64,000 bases of DNA from an uncultured Bacteroidota bacterium (GCA_902635895.1 CACPPV010000006.1:1-64000); one strand, 5' to 3'; shown: positions 28,972 to 39,758, counted from the stretch's first letter. Notes: generated by a model from the sequence alone, not told the origin. A program made the numbers and translations.

Positions 28972-29718
28972 ATGAAAATTTTAGTTTGTATAAGCCATGT
29001 TCCTGATACGACATCGAAAATAAATTTTGTTGATGATGATACAAAATTTGATGTTCAAGGAGTTCAGTTTGTAATTAATCCAAATGATGAATTCGGTCTT
29101 ACAAGAGCTATGTGGCTTAAAGAAAAGCAAGATGCTTCAATTGACGTGATCAATGTTGGTAACCAGACCTCCGAACCTACACTAAGAAAGGCTCTGGCTA
29201 TTGGAGCAGATAGAGCAATTAGAATTAATGCCGAACCAATTGACGGGTTTTTTGTTGCTAAACAAATTGCTGAATTTATAAAAGAAAATCCTTACGATTT
29301 AATAATTGCAGGCCGTGAATCAATTGACTACAATGGTGCTATGGTACCTGGTTTAATTGCCGGTTTTTTAAATATTGACTATGTTACTAATTGTACAAAA
29401 TTAGATATTGAAAATGGAAAAGCCACCTTAGATAGAGAAATTGATGGAGGAAAAGAAACTTTATCTGGATCTCTTCCAATTATTATTGGAGGACAGAAAG
29501 GTCTCGTTGAGGAGAGTGATTTGAGAATACCAAACATGAGAGGAATAATGCAAGCCAGACAAAAACCTCTGGATACCATTGAACCATTTGATTTTTCTCC
29601 AAACACATCTACAATTAAATTTCATAAACCAGAACCAAAACAAGCGGTCAAACTGGTTGATAGTGATAACCTAGACGAATTAATTAATCTTCTTCATAAC
29701 GAAGCTAAAGTTTTATAA
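28972..29718 (+). CDS. etfB: Electron transfer flavoprotein beta subunit
   Basis: MKILVCISHVPDT...NPNDEFGLTRAMWLKE. Confidence 0.93.
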   Translation: MKILVCISHVPDTTSKINFVDDDTKFDVQGVQFVINPNDEFGLTRAMWLKEKQDASIDVINVGNQTSEPTLRKALAIGADRAIRINAEPIDGFFVAKQIAEFIKENPYDLIIAGRESIDYNGAMVPGLIAGFLNIDYVTNCTKLDIENGKATLDREIDGGKETLSGSLPIIIGGQKGLVEESDLRIPNMRGIMQARQKPLDTIEPFDFSPNTSTIKFHKPEPKQAVKLVDSDNLDELINLLHNEAKVL

Positions 29719-29719
29719 A

Positions 29720-30682
29720 ATGGCTGTACTAACATATATAGAATCCTCAAACGGAAAAATAAAAAAAAGTGGTTTTGAATTGGCATCATATGCCTGTGAA
29801 TTAGCAAAACAAACAAATTCATCAGCCATTGCTATTACAATTAATTGTCCTGATACTAGCGAAATCGCTAATTACGGAATTGATAAAGTTTTAAAAGTAA
29901 ATAGCGATTCATTAAATGAATTCAATGCTAAGTTGTATTCAGACGTGATTTCTCAAGCATCCACTAATTTTGATTGTGATAGAATTGTTCTTAGCAGTAG
30001 TTCTGACTCAAAATATTTAGCACCTCTTCTTGCAGCAAAAATTGATGCTTCGTATTTAAATAATGTAATTAGCTTACCTTCAAATCTTAATCCTTTTACT
30101 GTCAGAAGAACTGCGTTTACTAACAAAGCTTTTAGTGACACTAGCTCATCATCAAAAAATATAATTATAGGTCTATCTAATAACTCTTTTGGACTGGTAG
30201 AAAACTCCGTTTCACTTAGTGAAGAAGACTTTCAAGTTAATCTTGAAAACTCAAACCTTGCTGTTGAATCAACAGAAAAAGCTTCAGGAACTATATCTAT
30301 TGCTGATGCAGATATAGTTGTTTCAGCTGGAAGAGGAATGAAAGGACCTGAAAATTGGAATTTAATTGAAGATTTAGCAAATACTTTAGGAGCTGCAACT
30401 GCCTGCTCAAAACCAGTTTCTGATATGGGTTGGAGACCGCACAGTGAACATGTTGGCCAAACTGGAAAACCAGTCGCAACAAATTTATATATAGCAATTG
30501 GAATCTCTGGTGCTATTCAGCATCTAGCTGGAATAAATTCTTCAAAAATTAAAGTTGTAATTAATAACGATCCAGAAGCTCCATTCTTCAAAGCTGCAGA
30601 TTATGGTGTAGTTGGAGATGCTTTCGAAGTTGTACCAAAACTTAACGAAAAACTCAAAGAATTTAACTTACAAAACTCATAA
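29720..30682 (+). CDS. etfA: Electron transfer flavoprotein alpha subunit
   Basis: SAGRGMKGPENWNLIEDLANTLGAATACSKPVSDMGWRPHSEHVGQTGKPVATNLYIAIGISGAIQHLAG. Confidence 0.95.
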   Translation: MAVLTYIESSNGKIKKSGFELASYACELAKQTNSSAIAITINCPDTSEIANYGIDKVLKVNSDSLNEFNAKLYSDVISQASTNFDCDRIVLSSSSDSKYLAPLLAAKIDASYLNNVISLPSNLNPFTVRRTAFTNKAFSDTSSSSKNIIIGLSNNSFGLVENSVSLSEEDFQVNLENSNLAVESTEKASGTISIADADIVVSAGRGMKGPENWNLIEDLANTLGAATACSKPVSDMGWRPHSEHVGQTGKPVATNLYIAIGISGAIQHLAGINSSKIKVVINNDPEAPFFKAADYGVVGDAFEVVPKLNEKLKEFNLQNS

Positions 30683-30722
30683 ATTTTTAATACTTTAGAA
30701 GCTACTACAAACTTCTATATTA

Positions 30723-31292
30723 ATGAGTTTAATTCGTTTGACAATCGACAGAATTTCTTACAGTCAAAACACTAATGGGGCTTATGCATTGCTGTTAAAT
30801 GAAAAGAATGGTGAAAGAAAACTACCAATTGTAATTGGGGGGTTTGAAGCCCAGTCAATTGCAGTGGCTTTAGAAAAAGAAATAAAACCTCCTAGACCAC
30901 TAACCCACGACTTGTTTAAAAATTTTTCAGATTGTTTCGAAATTAATTTAAAACAAGTAATAATCCATAAAATAGTAGATGGAGTATTTTTTTCAAGTTT
31001 AATATGTGCTAGAGATAAAATTGAAGAAATAATTGATTCTAGAACATCAGACGCAATTGCTTTAGCTATCAGATTTAACGCTCCAATTTTTACATATGAA
31101 AGTGTATTAGAAAAAGCAGGAATAGTATTAAAACCCGATTTGAAAAAAAACAAATCAGGTTCAATAAAAGCTAAAAAAACAGATCTTAAAAAAATGTCTG
31201 CTAGTCAAATAAAAAAAGCTATTGAAGTTGCAGTTAAAAATGAGGATTACGAATTAGCTGCTCAATTAAGAGATGAGCTAAATAATAAATAA
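30723..31292 (+). CDS. Bifunctional nuclease family protein (BFN/DUF151) with UvrB/UvrC-like C-terminal motif
   Basis: KLPIVIGGFEAQSIAVALE, SRTSDAIALAIRF; C-term EDYELAAQLRDEL. Confidence 0.9.
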   Translation: MSLIRLTIDRISYSQNTNGAYALLLNEKNGERKLPIVIGGFEAQSIAVALEKEIKPPRPLTHDLFKNFSDCFEINLKQVIIHKIVDGVFFSSLICARDKIEEIIDSRTSDAIALAIRFNAPIFTYESVLEKAGIVLKPDLKKNKSGSIKAKKTDLKKMSASQIKKAIEVAVKNEDYELAAQLRDELNNK

Positions 31293-31296
31293 ATAA

Positions 31297-32640
31297 ATGA
31301 TTGCAATAGAAACTATTCAAAGAGAAATAATACTCAGTCAAGGCTTTTCCATTGAAAGTATTATTAGAGGAATAATTGGAATGACATGTCTTGTTTTAAT
31401 AGCTTATTTGTTTAGTAATAACAGAAAAAAAATAAATTGGAAAACTGCTTTTCTAGGTTTATTCACTCAGCTAATTTTGGCAATTTTAATAATTAGAGTT
31501 GAATTTGTTCAAAATATATTTGAGTTTTTTGGAAAAATATTTGTAAAAACATTGGATTTTACAATGGAAGGCAGTAGGTTTTTACTGGGAGACATGGTTA
31601 ATGTAGAAAGTTTCGGTTATGTGTTTTTATTTCAAGTTTTACCAACAATAATATTCTTCTCTGCCCTAACTTCTGTGTTATTTTATCTTGGAGTCATACA
31701 AAAAATTGTAAAGTTATTAGCTTGGAGTTTAAGTAAATTATTGAATATTTCAGGAGCTGAAAGTTTGAGTGTTGCGGGTAATATATTTCTTGGTCAAACA
31801 GAAGCACCCCTAATGATTAAAGCCTATCTTGAAAAAATGACTAAATCAGAAATTCTTTTAGTCATGATTGGTGGAATGGCTACAGTTGCTGGTGGAGTAC
31901 TAGCAGCATACATTGGTTTTTTGGGTGGTGAAGATGAAGTAATGAAACTGTATTATGCCAAACATTTATTAACTGCATCTGTAATGGCAGCTCCGGGTGC
32001 GATTGTAATTTCAAAAATATTATTTCCACAAGTTGAGGCTATTAATAAAAATGTAACCGTTTCCCAAGATAAAATTGGTTCCAACTTACTTGATGCTATT
32101 GCTAATGGAACTACTGAGGGCCTTAAATTAGCTGCAAATGTTGGTGCTATGCTTCTTGTTTTTATTGCATTTATCGCTATGATAAATTTTGGTTTTGAGA
32201 AAATTGGTGATTTATCCAATTTAAATAATTGGATCAGTTCTAATACAAGCTATCAATTTCTATCTATTGAATTTATTTTAGGGTATACACTATCTCCATT
32301 GATGTGGATTATTGGTGTTGCTAAAGAAGATATGGCGCTTATGGGTCAGCTTTTAGGAATAAAACTAGCCGCAAGTGAATTTATTGGTTACATGCAACTT
32401 TCTGAACTTAAAGATGTTTCAAATATTGTTCACCTTCAATATGAAAAATCAATTTTAATGGCTACTTACATGCTGTGTGGTTTTGCAAATTTTGCCTCAA
32501 TTGGAATACAAATTGGAGGAATCGGTTCTTTAGCACCTAACCAGAGAATTAATTTATCAAAATTTGGAATGATTGCAGTTTTAGGCGGAACTTTAGCTTC
32601 TCTTTTGTCAGCAACTATTGCGGGAATGATAATCGGTTAA
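31297..32640 (+). CDS. nupC: NupC-family nucleoside transporter
   Basis: GQTEAPLMIKAYLEKMTKSE, GPGAIVISKILFP-like motif, SIGIQIGGIGSLAP. Confidence 0.92.
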   Translation: MIAIETIQREIILSQGFSIESIIRGIIGMTCLVLIAYLFSNNRKKINWKTAFLGLFTQLILAILIIRVEFVQNIFEFFGKIFVKTLDFTMEGSRFLLGDMVNVESFGYVFLFQVLPTIIFFSALTSVLFYLGVIQKIVKLLAWSLSKLLNISGAESLSVAGNIFLGQTEAPLMIKAYLEKMTKSEILLVMIGGMATVAGGVLAAYIGFLGGEDEVMKLYYAKHLLTASVMAAPGAIVISKILFPQVEAINKNVTVSQDKIGSNLLDAIANGTTEGLKLAANVGAMLLVFIAFIAMINFGFEKIGDLSNLNNWISSNTSYQFLSIEFILGYTLSPLMWIIGVAKEDMALMGQLLGIKLAASEFIGYMQLSELKDVSNIVHLQYEKSILMATYMLCGFANFASIGIQIGGIGSLAPNQRINLSKFGMIAVLGGTLASLLSATIAGMIIG

Positions 32641-32708
32641 TATCTATTTAAAAATTTATAAAATTTTATACACTCCAAAATCACACAATTTATATTTTTG
32701 AAATCATT

Positions 32709-33533
32709 ATGAAACAATATTTAGATTTAGTTAAACACGTACTAGAAAATGGAAATGAAAAATCTGACAGAACTGGTACTGGAACTAAAAGTGTTTTCGG
32801 CTACCAAATGAGATTTGACCTTTCTGAAGGTTTTCCAATGGTAACTACTAAAAAACTTCACCTTAAATCTATCATTTTTGAATTATTATGGTTTTTAAAA
32901 GGAGACACAAATATTCAATATTTACAAGAAAACGGAGTCAAAATCTGGGACGAATGGGCTGATGAAAACGGAAATCTAGGGCCAGTTTATGGACATCAGT
33001 GGAGAAACTGGAACAGTACTGACTTAGATCAAATTTCTGATGTAATTACAACATTAAAAAATAATCCTGATAGCAGAAGAATGTTAGTTACCGCATGGAA
33101 TCCTGGTGTTTTACCTGATACTTCTTTATCATTTAGCGAAAATGTAAAAAATGGAAAAGCTGCTCTTCCACCTTGCCATGCTTTTTTTCAATTCTATGTA
33201 CATAATAATAGACTATCATGTCAACTATATCAAAGAAGTGCTGATATTTTTTTAGGGGTTCCATTTAATATTGCTTCATATGCATTACTCACAGAAATGA
33301 TCGCTCATGTTTGTGGTTTTAAAGCAGGGGACTTTGTTCACACATTTGGTGATGCTCATATTTATAATAATCATATTGAACAACTAAATCTACAATTGTC
33401 AAGGGAACCTAAAAATTTACCCAAGCTAAAAATTAAAAGAGAAGTAAAAGATATTACTGATTTTAAATTTGATGATTTTGAAGTTGAAAATTATGATCCG
33501 CATCCTCACATCAAGGGTAAAGTAGCTGTTTAA
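32709..33533 (+). CDS. thyA: Thymidylate synthase
   Basis: [51 protein letters not shown]. Confidence 0.97.
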   Translation: MKQYLDLVKHVLENGNEKSDRTGTGTKSVFGYQMRFDLSEGFPMVTTKKLHLKSIIFELLWFLKGDTNIQYLQENGVKIWDEWADENGNLGPVYGHQWRNWNSTDLDQISDVITTLKNNPDSRRMLVTAWNPGVLPDTSLSFSENVKNGKAALPPCHAFFQFYVHNNRLSCQLYQRSADIFLGVPFNIASYALLTEMIAHVCGFKAGDFVHTFGDAHIYNNHIEQLNLQLSREPKNLPKLKIKREVKDITDFKFDDFEVENYDPHPHIKGKVAV

Positions 33534-33553
33534 TTTAATTGTGATATCGTCAT

Positions 33554-33580
33554 AAAACATACCGATTTGTATGTTTTTTC
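33554..33580 (+). terminator. Intrinsic terminator downstream of thyA
   Basis: AAAACATAC-CGATTT-GTATGTTTTTT, 9-bp stem with T-tract. Confidence 0.7.
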
Positions 33581-33717
33581 GTTATAATAGATTAATAATT
33601 TTACGAATTATTCATTAAACTAAATGATATTCTGAGCATATTTTAATATATTCGAAAATCAAAAAAAAACTAATTGTTGGCATGTAATTTGCTCTAAAAC
33701 AATTCAAAAACAAAACT

Positions 33718-36700
33718 TTGAAAAAACTTCATAAAATATCAATCTTTCTTACATTTTTATTATTAATTGGAATATATAATTCCAAAGACTTAATTATTGA
33801 TTTCAAAAGATCTGTTCATTTAGAAAATTTAAAGAACAGTCCGGTTAAACAAACTTATAAACTTTCAAAAACTGAAAGAAAAAAAATCAATCTTCCCCCG
33901 AACCAGTATCAAGAAAAAATGTGGGAGCTTTCAATGAACCCTATGACCGGGAAACCTGATATTGATGATTTATTTGAAATACAATACAAACTGAAAGAAT
34001 CAAATGAATTTGATGTGAGAGCTTTTACTGTTCCGGGAGAGTCAGAAGAAATGAAATGGATTAGTAGAGGTCCTTATAATGTTGGTGGTAGGACAAAAGG
34101 ATTAATGTTCGACCCAAATGATGAATCTGACGAAACTGTATTTGCCGGTGGTGTTAGTGGAGGATTATTTAAAAACTCTAACATTTCTAACGTAAATTCA
34201 GAATGGGTACATGTAACATCTGGTATTCCTGACAACATTCCTGTTTCTTCAATAGTATTTGATCCTAACGATAAAAAAACATTTTACGTAGGTACTGGAG
34301 AATCTTACACTGGAGCTGAAGCACTAGGAAATGGACTTTGGAAATCTTCTGACGGAGGGATTACCTGGAATAATGTTTTTGGTGGGAAATCTAAAACTCA
34401 AAAGGTATACAGAAGTAAAGGAAATTTTATAAAAGTGACTAATCGCGATCTTGGTCCGTATTCATACATAGGTGCTGCTTTTGGACCCTCATTAACTTCA
34501 GATGCTATCACTGGAGATTTAATTTTAGCAAACGATAACGATGACACTGGTGATGTTTCTGACGGTATAGGAGGATCAATTTATGATGCTTGTCAATCCT
34601 TAATTAACGGATCTGAGATAAAAGATAACATTGCATTCATTGAAAGAGGAGACTGCTCTTTTATTTCTAAAGTTCAAAAAGCACAGGACGCTGGAGCTAT
34701 TGCTGTAATTGTTGTTAATAGAAATGATGGCTCACAAACAAATTGGACATCAGGACCAATAACAATGGGTGGTACAGACGGAGCTCAAAATATTAAAATT
34801 CCGTCAGTAATGATTTCCGCAACTTATGCAAACCAATTGAAGAATGCTATTAACCAAGGATCTGTTAAGGTTTCTATGGCTCTCGAATATTTAGCTAGTG
34901 AAGGTAGAACTGTAAGCCCTGGCATTTTTTACATAAACGATGTAATCGTCAGAGATAACGATGGGAAATCTGAAGTCATTATTGCAGCAGGTGTATCCTC
35001 TCATAGAGATAATTCAAATCATTTATTTGGAGTAGATGATTATGGAATTTGGAAATCAACTGATAAAGGGGGATCATGGGATAAAATTCCTTTTCAAATT
35101 GATGGAAGTGTTTATTCATATCAACCAATGGACTTAGAACTTGCTCCTGATAACAAGTTATGGGTTTCAACAACAAGAAATCACAGAGGCTCTGGAGGAG
35201 GTTCAATCCTAGTTGCTAACACAGACATAAGTGCTTTTGAACTTAAGCACACCATTACATATAACGATGGAGCAGATCTAGCAAGAAGAACTGAACTAGA
35301 AATTGCATCAAATGGCGATATATATGCACTAGCTGCTGAAAACCCAGTTACTATTATAAAATCTACTAATGAATTTGCATCGGCTCCAGTTCCGCTAGTA
35401 TTGCCAAATGACGATGATGGTAATATTGACGCAGATGATTTCACCAGAGGTCAATCTTTTTATGATCTTTTGATTGATTCCGATCCAAATAACCCTCAAT
35501 CGATATATGCTGGTGGAATTGATTTATTTAAATCAACTTCAGCTGGTGAAAATGCAACTGCAAATCCATGGAATCAATTCACTCACTGGTATAATGGTTT
35601 TGGATATGTTTATGCACATGCAGATCAACATAACATGGCTTTTGGAAATTACGATTCATCTAAAAAAGTATTTGGGAACGACGGAGGAGTTTATTACAGC
35701 AAAACAACTGGTACTGCTGAAGAAATATCTTCAAGAAATTCAAATTTTGTAACAACACAATTTTACACTTTAGGTGTTGCCCCGTCAGAGATGTTTAAAG
35801 ATTTAGATAAGCAAATTAGTGGTAATGATCTTTCAGATTGGAGAGAAAAAACAAAAAGAGTCAGAGGAATGACTGATGTTTTTATATCTGGAGCTCAAGA
35901 CAACGGAACTCAATTTCAGTCTGACAACCTAGATAGAATTACTACAAGTATTGATGTTTCTGGTGGTGATGGTGCCGCCTCAATGTTTTCACAAAACATC
36001 AGTAAGCCATATTTCATAACAAACTACGTTTATAATAATTATGTCGAGGCCTATGATTTTCTCACTAATGATTTTTACAGAATAAATAGTGAAAGTGGAT
36101 CGAACGGGGATTTCATTAATGTTCAAGCACTGGACTCAAACTATGGAATTATTTACTCAAACTACACTGGATCTAACTATGAAATTATCTCATACTACGG
36201 GTGGGATAATTTTGCAGCAGAGGATAAAAGGACTAACGCTCCAAGTAGAATACTTTCCAATCCACAACTTACTTCGAATATTTCTGCATTGACTGTTTCT
36301 CCACATACTACTGAATCTTCAACCTTAATGGTTGGTCTGGAAGATGGCTCTGTTATTAAAGTTGAAAATGCTAACACTTCCAACCCAACATACACCAACC
36401 TAACAGGAAGAAACTTTTTAGGAAGTGTATCTGACATCGAATTTGGATTAACTGAAAATGAAATCTTCGTCACATTCCACAATTATTCAGTTGTTAATAT
36501 ATTTTATTCAAAAGATGGAGGTAAAACATGGGAAAACAAAGAAGGAGATGAAGATAATGGAGGACTACCAAACTTACCTGTAAGATCAATTTTACAAAAT
36601 CCGATCGTTTTAAGCGAAGTCATAGTAGGAACTGATCTTGGAGTTTGGTATACAAAAAACTTTTTTGACAGTTCTCCTACTTGGAATTCTGCTTTTAATG

Positions 36701-37971
36701 GGATGAGCGATGTAAGAGTTACTGATCTTGATATGAGAGACGATTACAAAGTTTTTGCGTCAACCTATGGAAGAGGAGTTTTTTCTTCATATTTTTCATC
36801 AGATGGCCCATTACTTCAGTTAAGCGTTCCTGAACCTAGCTTAAAAATAAATCAAGGCGAAACTGGTTCATTTAATGTGAAATTTAGAGTTTTTTCTAAC
36901 TATGATTTTGAAACTACATTCTCAGTTGATGGGCTTCCACTTGATACTGAATTAAATTATGACCCATCTAACCCGATTATTATTAATACTGATGGTGAGT
37001 TAACCTTTAATTTAACCATAAACGACACAGTTGAAGCTAAAATTTATCCTCTTACAATTAACGCTACAGCAGCTGGACAAACAATAGAATCGGTTGGTAT
37101 TGAGCTGGAAATCCTTTCAAACGATTACGACAATGATGGTATAAAAAATTCAGAAGACAATTGTGAAAATACAGCAAACCCAGGTCAAGAAGACTTTGAT
37201 GGAGATGGAATTGGAGATGTTTGTGATCCTAGTCCAGTTGCCAATGATACTTTTACTTTGTTTTATACAGACGAAGTATGTAGGTCTTCAAACAATGGAG
37301 TTATAGATTTAACTATAAAGGGAGAATGGGGAGAATTTCCTTTTACAGTTGATGTGACTAGCAATGTAAGTGGGTTTTCATTTGATCCATTAATTATTCA
37401 AGATTCAAATTGGAATTTATCAGATCTAAAAGCTGGACTTTATGAAGTATGTTTAACAAACGGCTTGTTTCCAAACTTTAAACAATGCTATAACTTAAAT
37501 ATAAAAGAACCAATTGATCTTTCTGTTCTGGCTGGAGTTAATAGAGACAACAGACAAATTAATTTGAACTTAAGCGGAAGTTCTAGTTATAATATTTTGT
37601 TTAATGGTTTAAATTTTAAAACATCTAGTAGTGAACTAAATCTTGATCTTAAGCCTGGTGTTAACACAATCAAAGTTTCTACAAATTTAGAATGTCAAGG
37701 AGTATTTGAAGAAACAATTTTTATTTCTGAAGAGATTTTATTATCACCAAATCCGACAAGTAACGAAAGTAAACTATGGGTTGGAGGAAATGACAACGAC
37801 ATTAATATGACATTATTTGATGTGACTGGTAGAATCATTTGGACAAAAGAAGACAAAGTTCCATACACAAGATCTTTAAATGTTCCATTTATTGATATAA
37901 AATCAGGAATTTACATCTTACAAGTAGAATCTGAAACAGTTAACAAATCAATTAAAGTAATTAAAGAATAA
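33718..37971 (+). CDS. Large secreted multidomain protein: BNR/VPS10-like propeller, inserted PA domain, thrombospondin type-3 repeat, T9SS type A sorting domain
   Basis: 1417 aa; repeated SxDGGxTW motifs; PA-like IAFIERGDCSFISKVQKAQDAGAIAVIVVN; DYDNDGIKNSEDNCENTANPGQEDFDGDGIGDVCD; C-terminal SPNPTSN...DVTGRIIW...SGIYILQV. Confidence 0.88.
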   Translation: MKKLHKISIFLTFLLLIGIYNSKDLIIDFKRSVHLENLKNSPVKQTYKLSKTERKKINLPPNQYQEKMWELSMNPMTGKPDIDDLFEIQYKLKESNEFDVRAFTVPGESEEMKWISRGPYNVGGRTKGLMFDPNDESDETVFAGGVSGGLFKNSNISNVNSEWVHVTSGIPDNIPVSSIVFDPNDKKTFYVGTGESYTGAEALGNGLWKSSDGGITWNNVFGGKSKTQKVYRSKGNFIKVTNRDLGPYSYIGAAFGPSLTSDAITGDLILANDNDDTGDVSDGIGGSIYDACQSLINGSEIKDNIAFIERGDCSFISKVQKAQDAGAIAVIVVNRNDGSQTNWTSGPITMGGTDGAQNIKIPSVMISATYANQLKNAINQGSVKVSMALEYLASEGRTVSPGIFYINDVIVRDNDGKSEVIIAAGVSSHRDNSNHLFGVDDYGIWKSTDKGGSWDKIPFQIDGSVYSYQPMDLELAPDNKLWVSTTRNHRGSGGGSILVANTDISAFELKHTITYNDGADLARRTELEIASNGDIYALAAENPVTIIKSTNEFASAPVPLVLPNDDDGNIDADDFTRGQSFYDLLIDSDPNNPQSIYAGGIDLFKSTSAGENATANPWNQFTHWYNGFGYVYAHADQHNMAFGNYDSSKKVFGNDGGVYYSKTTGTAEEISSRNSNFVTTQFYTLGVAPSEMFKDLDKQISGNDLSDWREKTKRVRGMTDVFISGAQDNGTQFQSDNLDRITTSIDVSGGDGAASMFSQNISKPYFITNYVYNNYVEAYDFLTNDFYRINSESGSNGDFINVQALDSNYGIIYSNYTGSNYEIISYYGWDNFAAEDKRTNAPSRILSNPQLTSNISALTVSPHTTESSTLMVGLEDGSVIKVENANTSNPTYTNLTGRNFLGSVSDIEFGLTENEIFVTFHNYSVVNIFYSKDGGKTWENKEGDEDNGGLPNLPVRSILQNPIVLSEVIVGTDLGVWYTKNFFDSSPTWNSAFNGMSDVRVTDLDMRDDYKVFASTYGRGVFSSYFSSDGPLLQLSVPEPSLKINQGETGSFNVKFRVFSNYDFETTFSVDGLPLDTELNYDPSNPIIINTDGELTFNLTINDTVEAKIYPLTINATAAGQTIESVGIELEILSNDYDNDGIKNSEDNCENTANPGQEDFDGDGIGDVCDPSPVANDTFTLFYTDEVCRSSNNGVIDLTIKGEWGEFPFTVDVTSNVSGFSFDPLIIQDSNWNLSDLKAGLYEVCLTNGLFPNFKQCYNLNIKEPIDLSVLAGVNRDNRQINLNLSGSSSYNILFNGLNFKTSSSELNLDLKPGVNTIKVSTNLECQGVFEETIFISEEILLSPNPTSNESKLWVGGNDNDINMTLFDVTGRIIWTKEDKVPYTRSLNVPFIDIKSGIYILQVESETVNKSIKVIKE

Positions 37972-38678
37972 TGAAAAAAATACTTTTTACATCGATATAT
38001 CTTTTAAGTCTAATTATGATTTCGTGCGGGGGGGGCGGAGATGATAATGGTGGAGGCGGAAATGGAGGACCAGTTGACCCACCTCCAACACCTCAAAAAC
38101 CTCAAAAAGCTGTTTTAAGTAAACCCGAGAATAATACTGAATGCTTAGAAGTTGATGCTGTCAAATTTGAGTGGAATACAGCACAAAATACGACCTCATA
38201 CACTCTTAACGTAAAAAACTTAACTACAAATGAAATTAGCACTACTACTACTGGTAATACAAGTGCAGATATAACATTAGAAAAAGGATTTCCTTATTCA
38301 TGGCAAATTATTTCAACTAATAGTACGAGTTTTGTAGCTGAGAGTGATAAATGGAAATTTTACTTATCTGGAGAACCTTTAAAAAATCATGCTCCTTTCC
38401 CTGCTGAAATTGTGGCTCCTTCACCTGGTGCATCAGTAAATACTGGGTCAATTCAATTATCCTGGACATTTTCTGATATAGACAGTAGTGATACCCATAG
38501 TTTTGATTTATATATTGATAAGGAAGATGCATCAACTTTATTAGCTAGGAACTGGGGAGCTACAAAAAGAACCATTTCATTAACTGATCCCGGCACTTAT
38601 TATTGGAGAATAGTTACTAAAGATAATCACGGAGCTTCGTCTGATTCTGGTATTTCAAGTTTTATAGTTTTAGAATAA
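37971..38678 (+). CDS. Fibronectin/Ig-like lipoprotein with Gly-rich linker
   Basis: Lipobox MISCGGGG; repeated FSWxxxxxxTSYTLxV and YYWRIVTKDNHG motifs; overlaps upstream stop codon by 1 nt. Confidence 0.75.
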   Translation: MKKILFTSIYLLSLIMISCGGGGDDNGGGGNGGPVDPPPTPQKPQKAVLSKPENNTECLEVDAVKFEWNTAQNTTSYTLNVKNLTTNEISTTTTGNTSADITLEKGFPYSWQIISTNSTSFVAESDKWKFYLSGEPLKNHAPFPAEIVAPSPGASVNTGSIQLSWTFSDIDSSDTHSFDLYIDKEDASTLLARNWGATKRTISLTDPGTYYWRIVTKDNHGASSDSGISSFIVLE

Positions 38679-38680
38679 AC

Positions 38681-39703
38681 CTATAGCTTAGAAATTAAAA
38701 AATCAATTTCATCTGTCGTATTATAGAAATTAAAACTAAGTCTCAAACCTACGCCTCTTTTTGAGCAAATAATTTTGTGTTTTAAAAGTTTGTTATGGAT
38801 TTTATCGTTTCCTTTAATATTGAAAATATTAGAATGTTTTTTTCTTTTCCCCACTTTATCACTTAAAAGATTTTTTTCTTCAAATCTCTTTCTAGCATAG
38901 GTTGACAAAACATTAATTTTATTTTCAATTTTTTTAATTCCATATTTAGATAAATTGTTTAAAGAAAAAGATAAACTACCAAAACTTAGTGTATCCAAAT
39001 GTCCAGGCTCAAATAAATCGAATAAATCATCAACATTTAAATTTGCATTGAAATGTTTTAAAGAAATAGATTTATTGAAAGAAACAAATCCATTCCCATA
39101 TCCTCCAAGCATCCACTTATAGCCACTTGAAGCTATAACATCAATTTCAGATTTACTGAAGTCAAAAAATTTCGTACCAAAATATTGAGTTCCATCTGCT
39201 ACAAAAAGAATATTTGGGAATTTTTCTTTTATTTTTTTAATAAAGTCAAGATCAATCAATAAGCCATCGATATATTGGACTATTGAAAAAACAAAAACCG
39301 TTGGATTATTTTCATTAATTCCATTAATAATTTGATTTTCTAAATCCCAAGAATTATCGATAAAAAAATGATCGAAACCAGAAGATATAATTTGTTTTGT
39401 AATACTTGGATAATCGCCGCTTATCATCATCACTTTGGAACTCTTTTTTATAATTTTTAGCAAACAATTAAATCCTGCTGAAAAGTTTTGTGTCAAATAT
39501 GTTCTGGAATTTGGAGAATTAAAAAAACTATTAATTTCAAATCTGGTTTTATCAAAAAGTTCGTCGTGATTAATTCTGAATTGACTACCTTGAAATAAAA
39601 AAAGATCTTCATGATCTTTTCTCCATTTCAACAATTCATCATACATTAATCCTGAGCGTGCTGTGTCAAAGTATATTTTATTTTCTAAAGCTGGAAAATT
39701 CAT
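38681..39703 (-). CDS. PLP-dependent class V aminotransferase-like protein
   Basis: YFDTARSGLM, VADGTQYFG, IASSGYKWMLGGYGNGFV. Confidence 0.8.
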   Translation of the reverse strand: MNFPALENKIYFDTARSGLMYDELLKWRKDHEDLFLFQGSQFRINHDELFDKTRFEINSFFNSPNSRTYLTQNFSAGFNCLLKIIKKSSKVMMISGDYPSITKQIISSGFDHFFIDNSWDLENQIINGINENNPTVFVFSIVQYIDGLLIDLDFIKKIKEKFPNILFVADGTQYFGTKFFDFSKSEIDVIASSGYKWMLGGYGNGFVSFNKSISLKHFNANLNVDDLFDLFEPGHLDTLSFGSLSFSLNNLSKYGIKKIENKINVLSTYARKRFEEKNLLSDKVGKRKKHSNIFNIKGNDKIHNKLLKHKIICSKRGVGLRLSFNFYNTTDEIDFLISKL

Positions 39704-39758
39704 TTAATAAATAAAAATTATGATTTAAAAGAGTATTTTTGAATCTGATTTAAAAATT

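Noticed and set aside
29379-29643. Overlapping minus-strand ORFs within etfB
   Set aside because: Antisense to a conserved EtfB coding frame.
30782-31153. 123-aa minus-strand ORF antisense to the bifunctional nuclease gene
   Set aside because: Shadow ORF; sense frame clearly encodes a conserved BFN family protein.
35181-35444. 87-aa minus-strand ORF inside the T9SS protein gene (also 34979-35206 and 36195-36482)
   Set aside because: Antisense of a clearly coding propeller region; no support.
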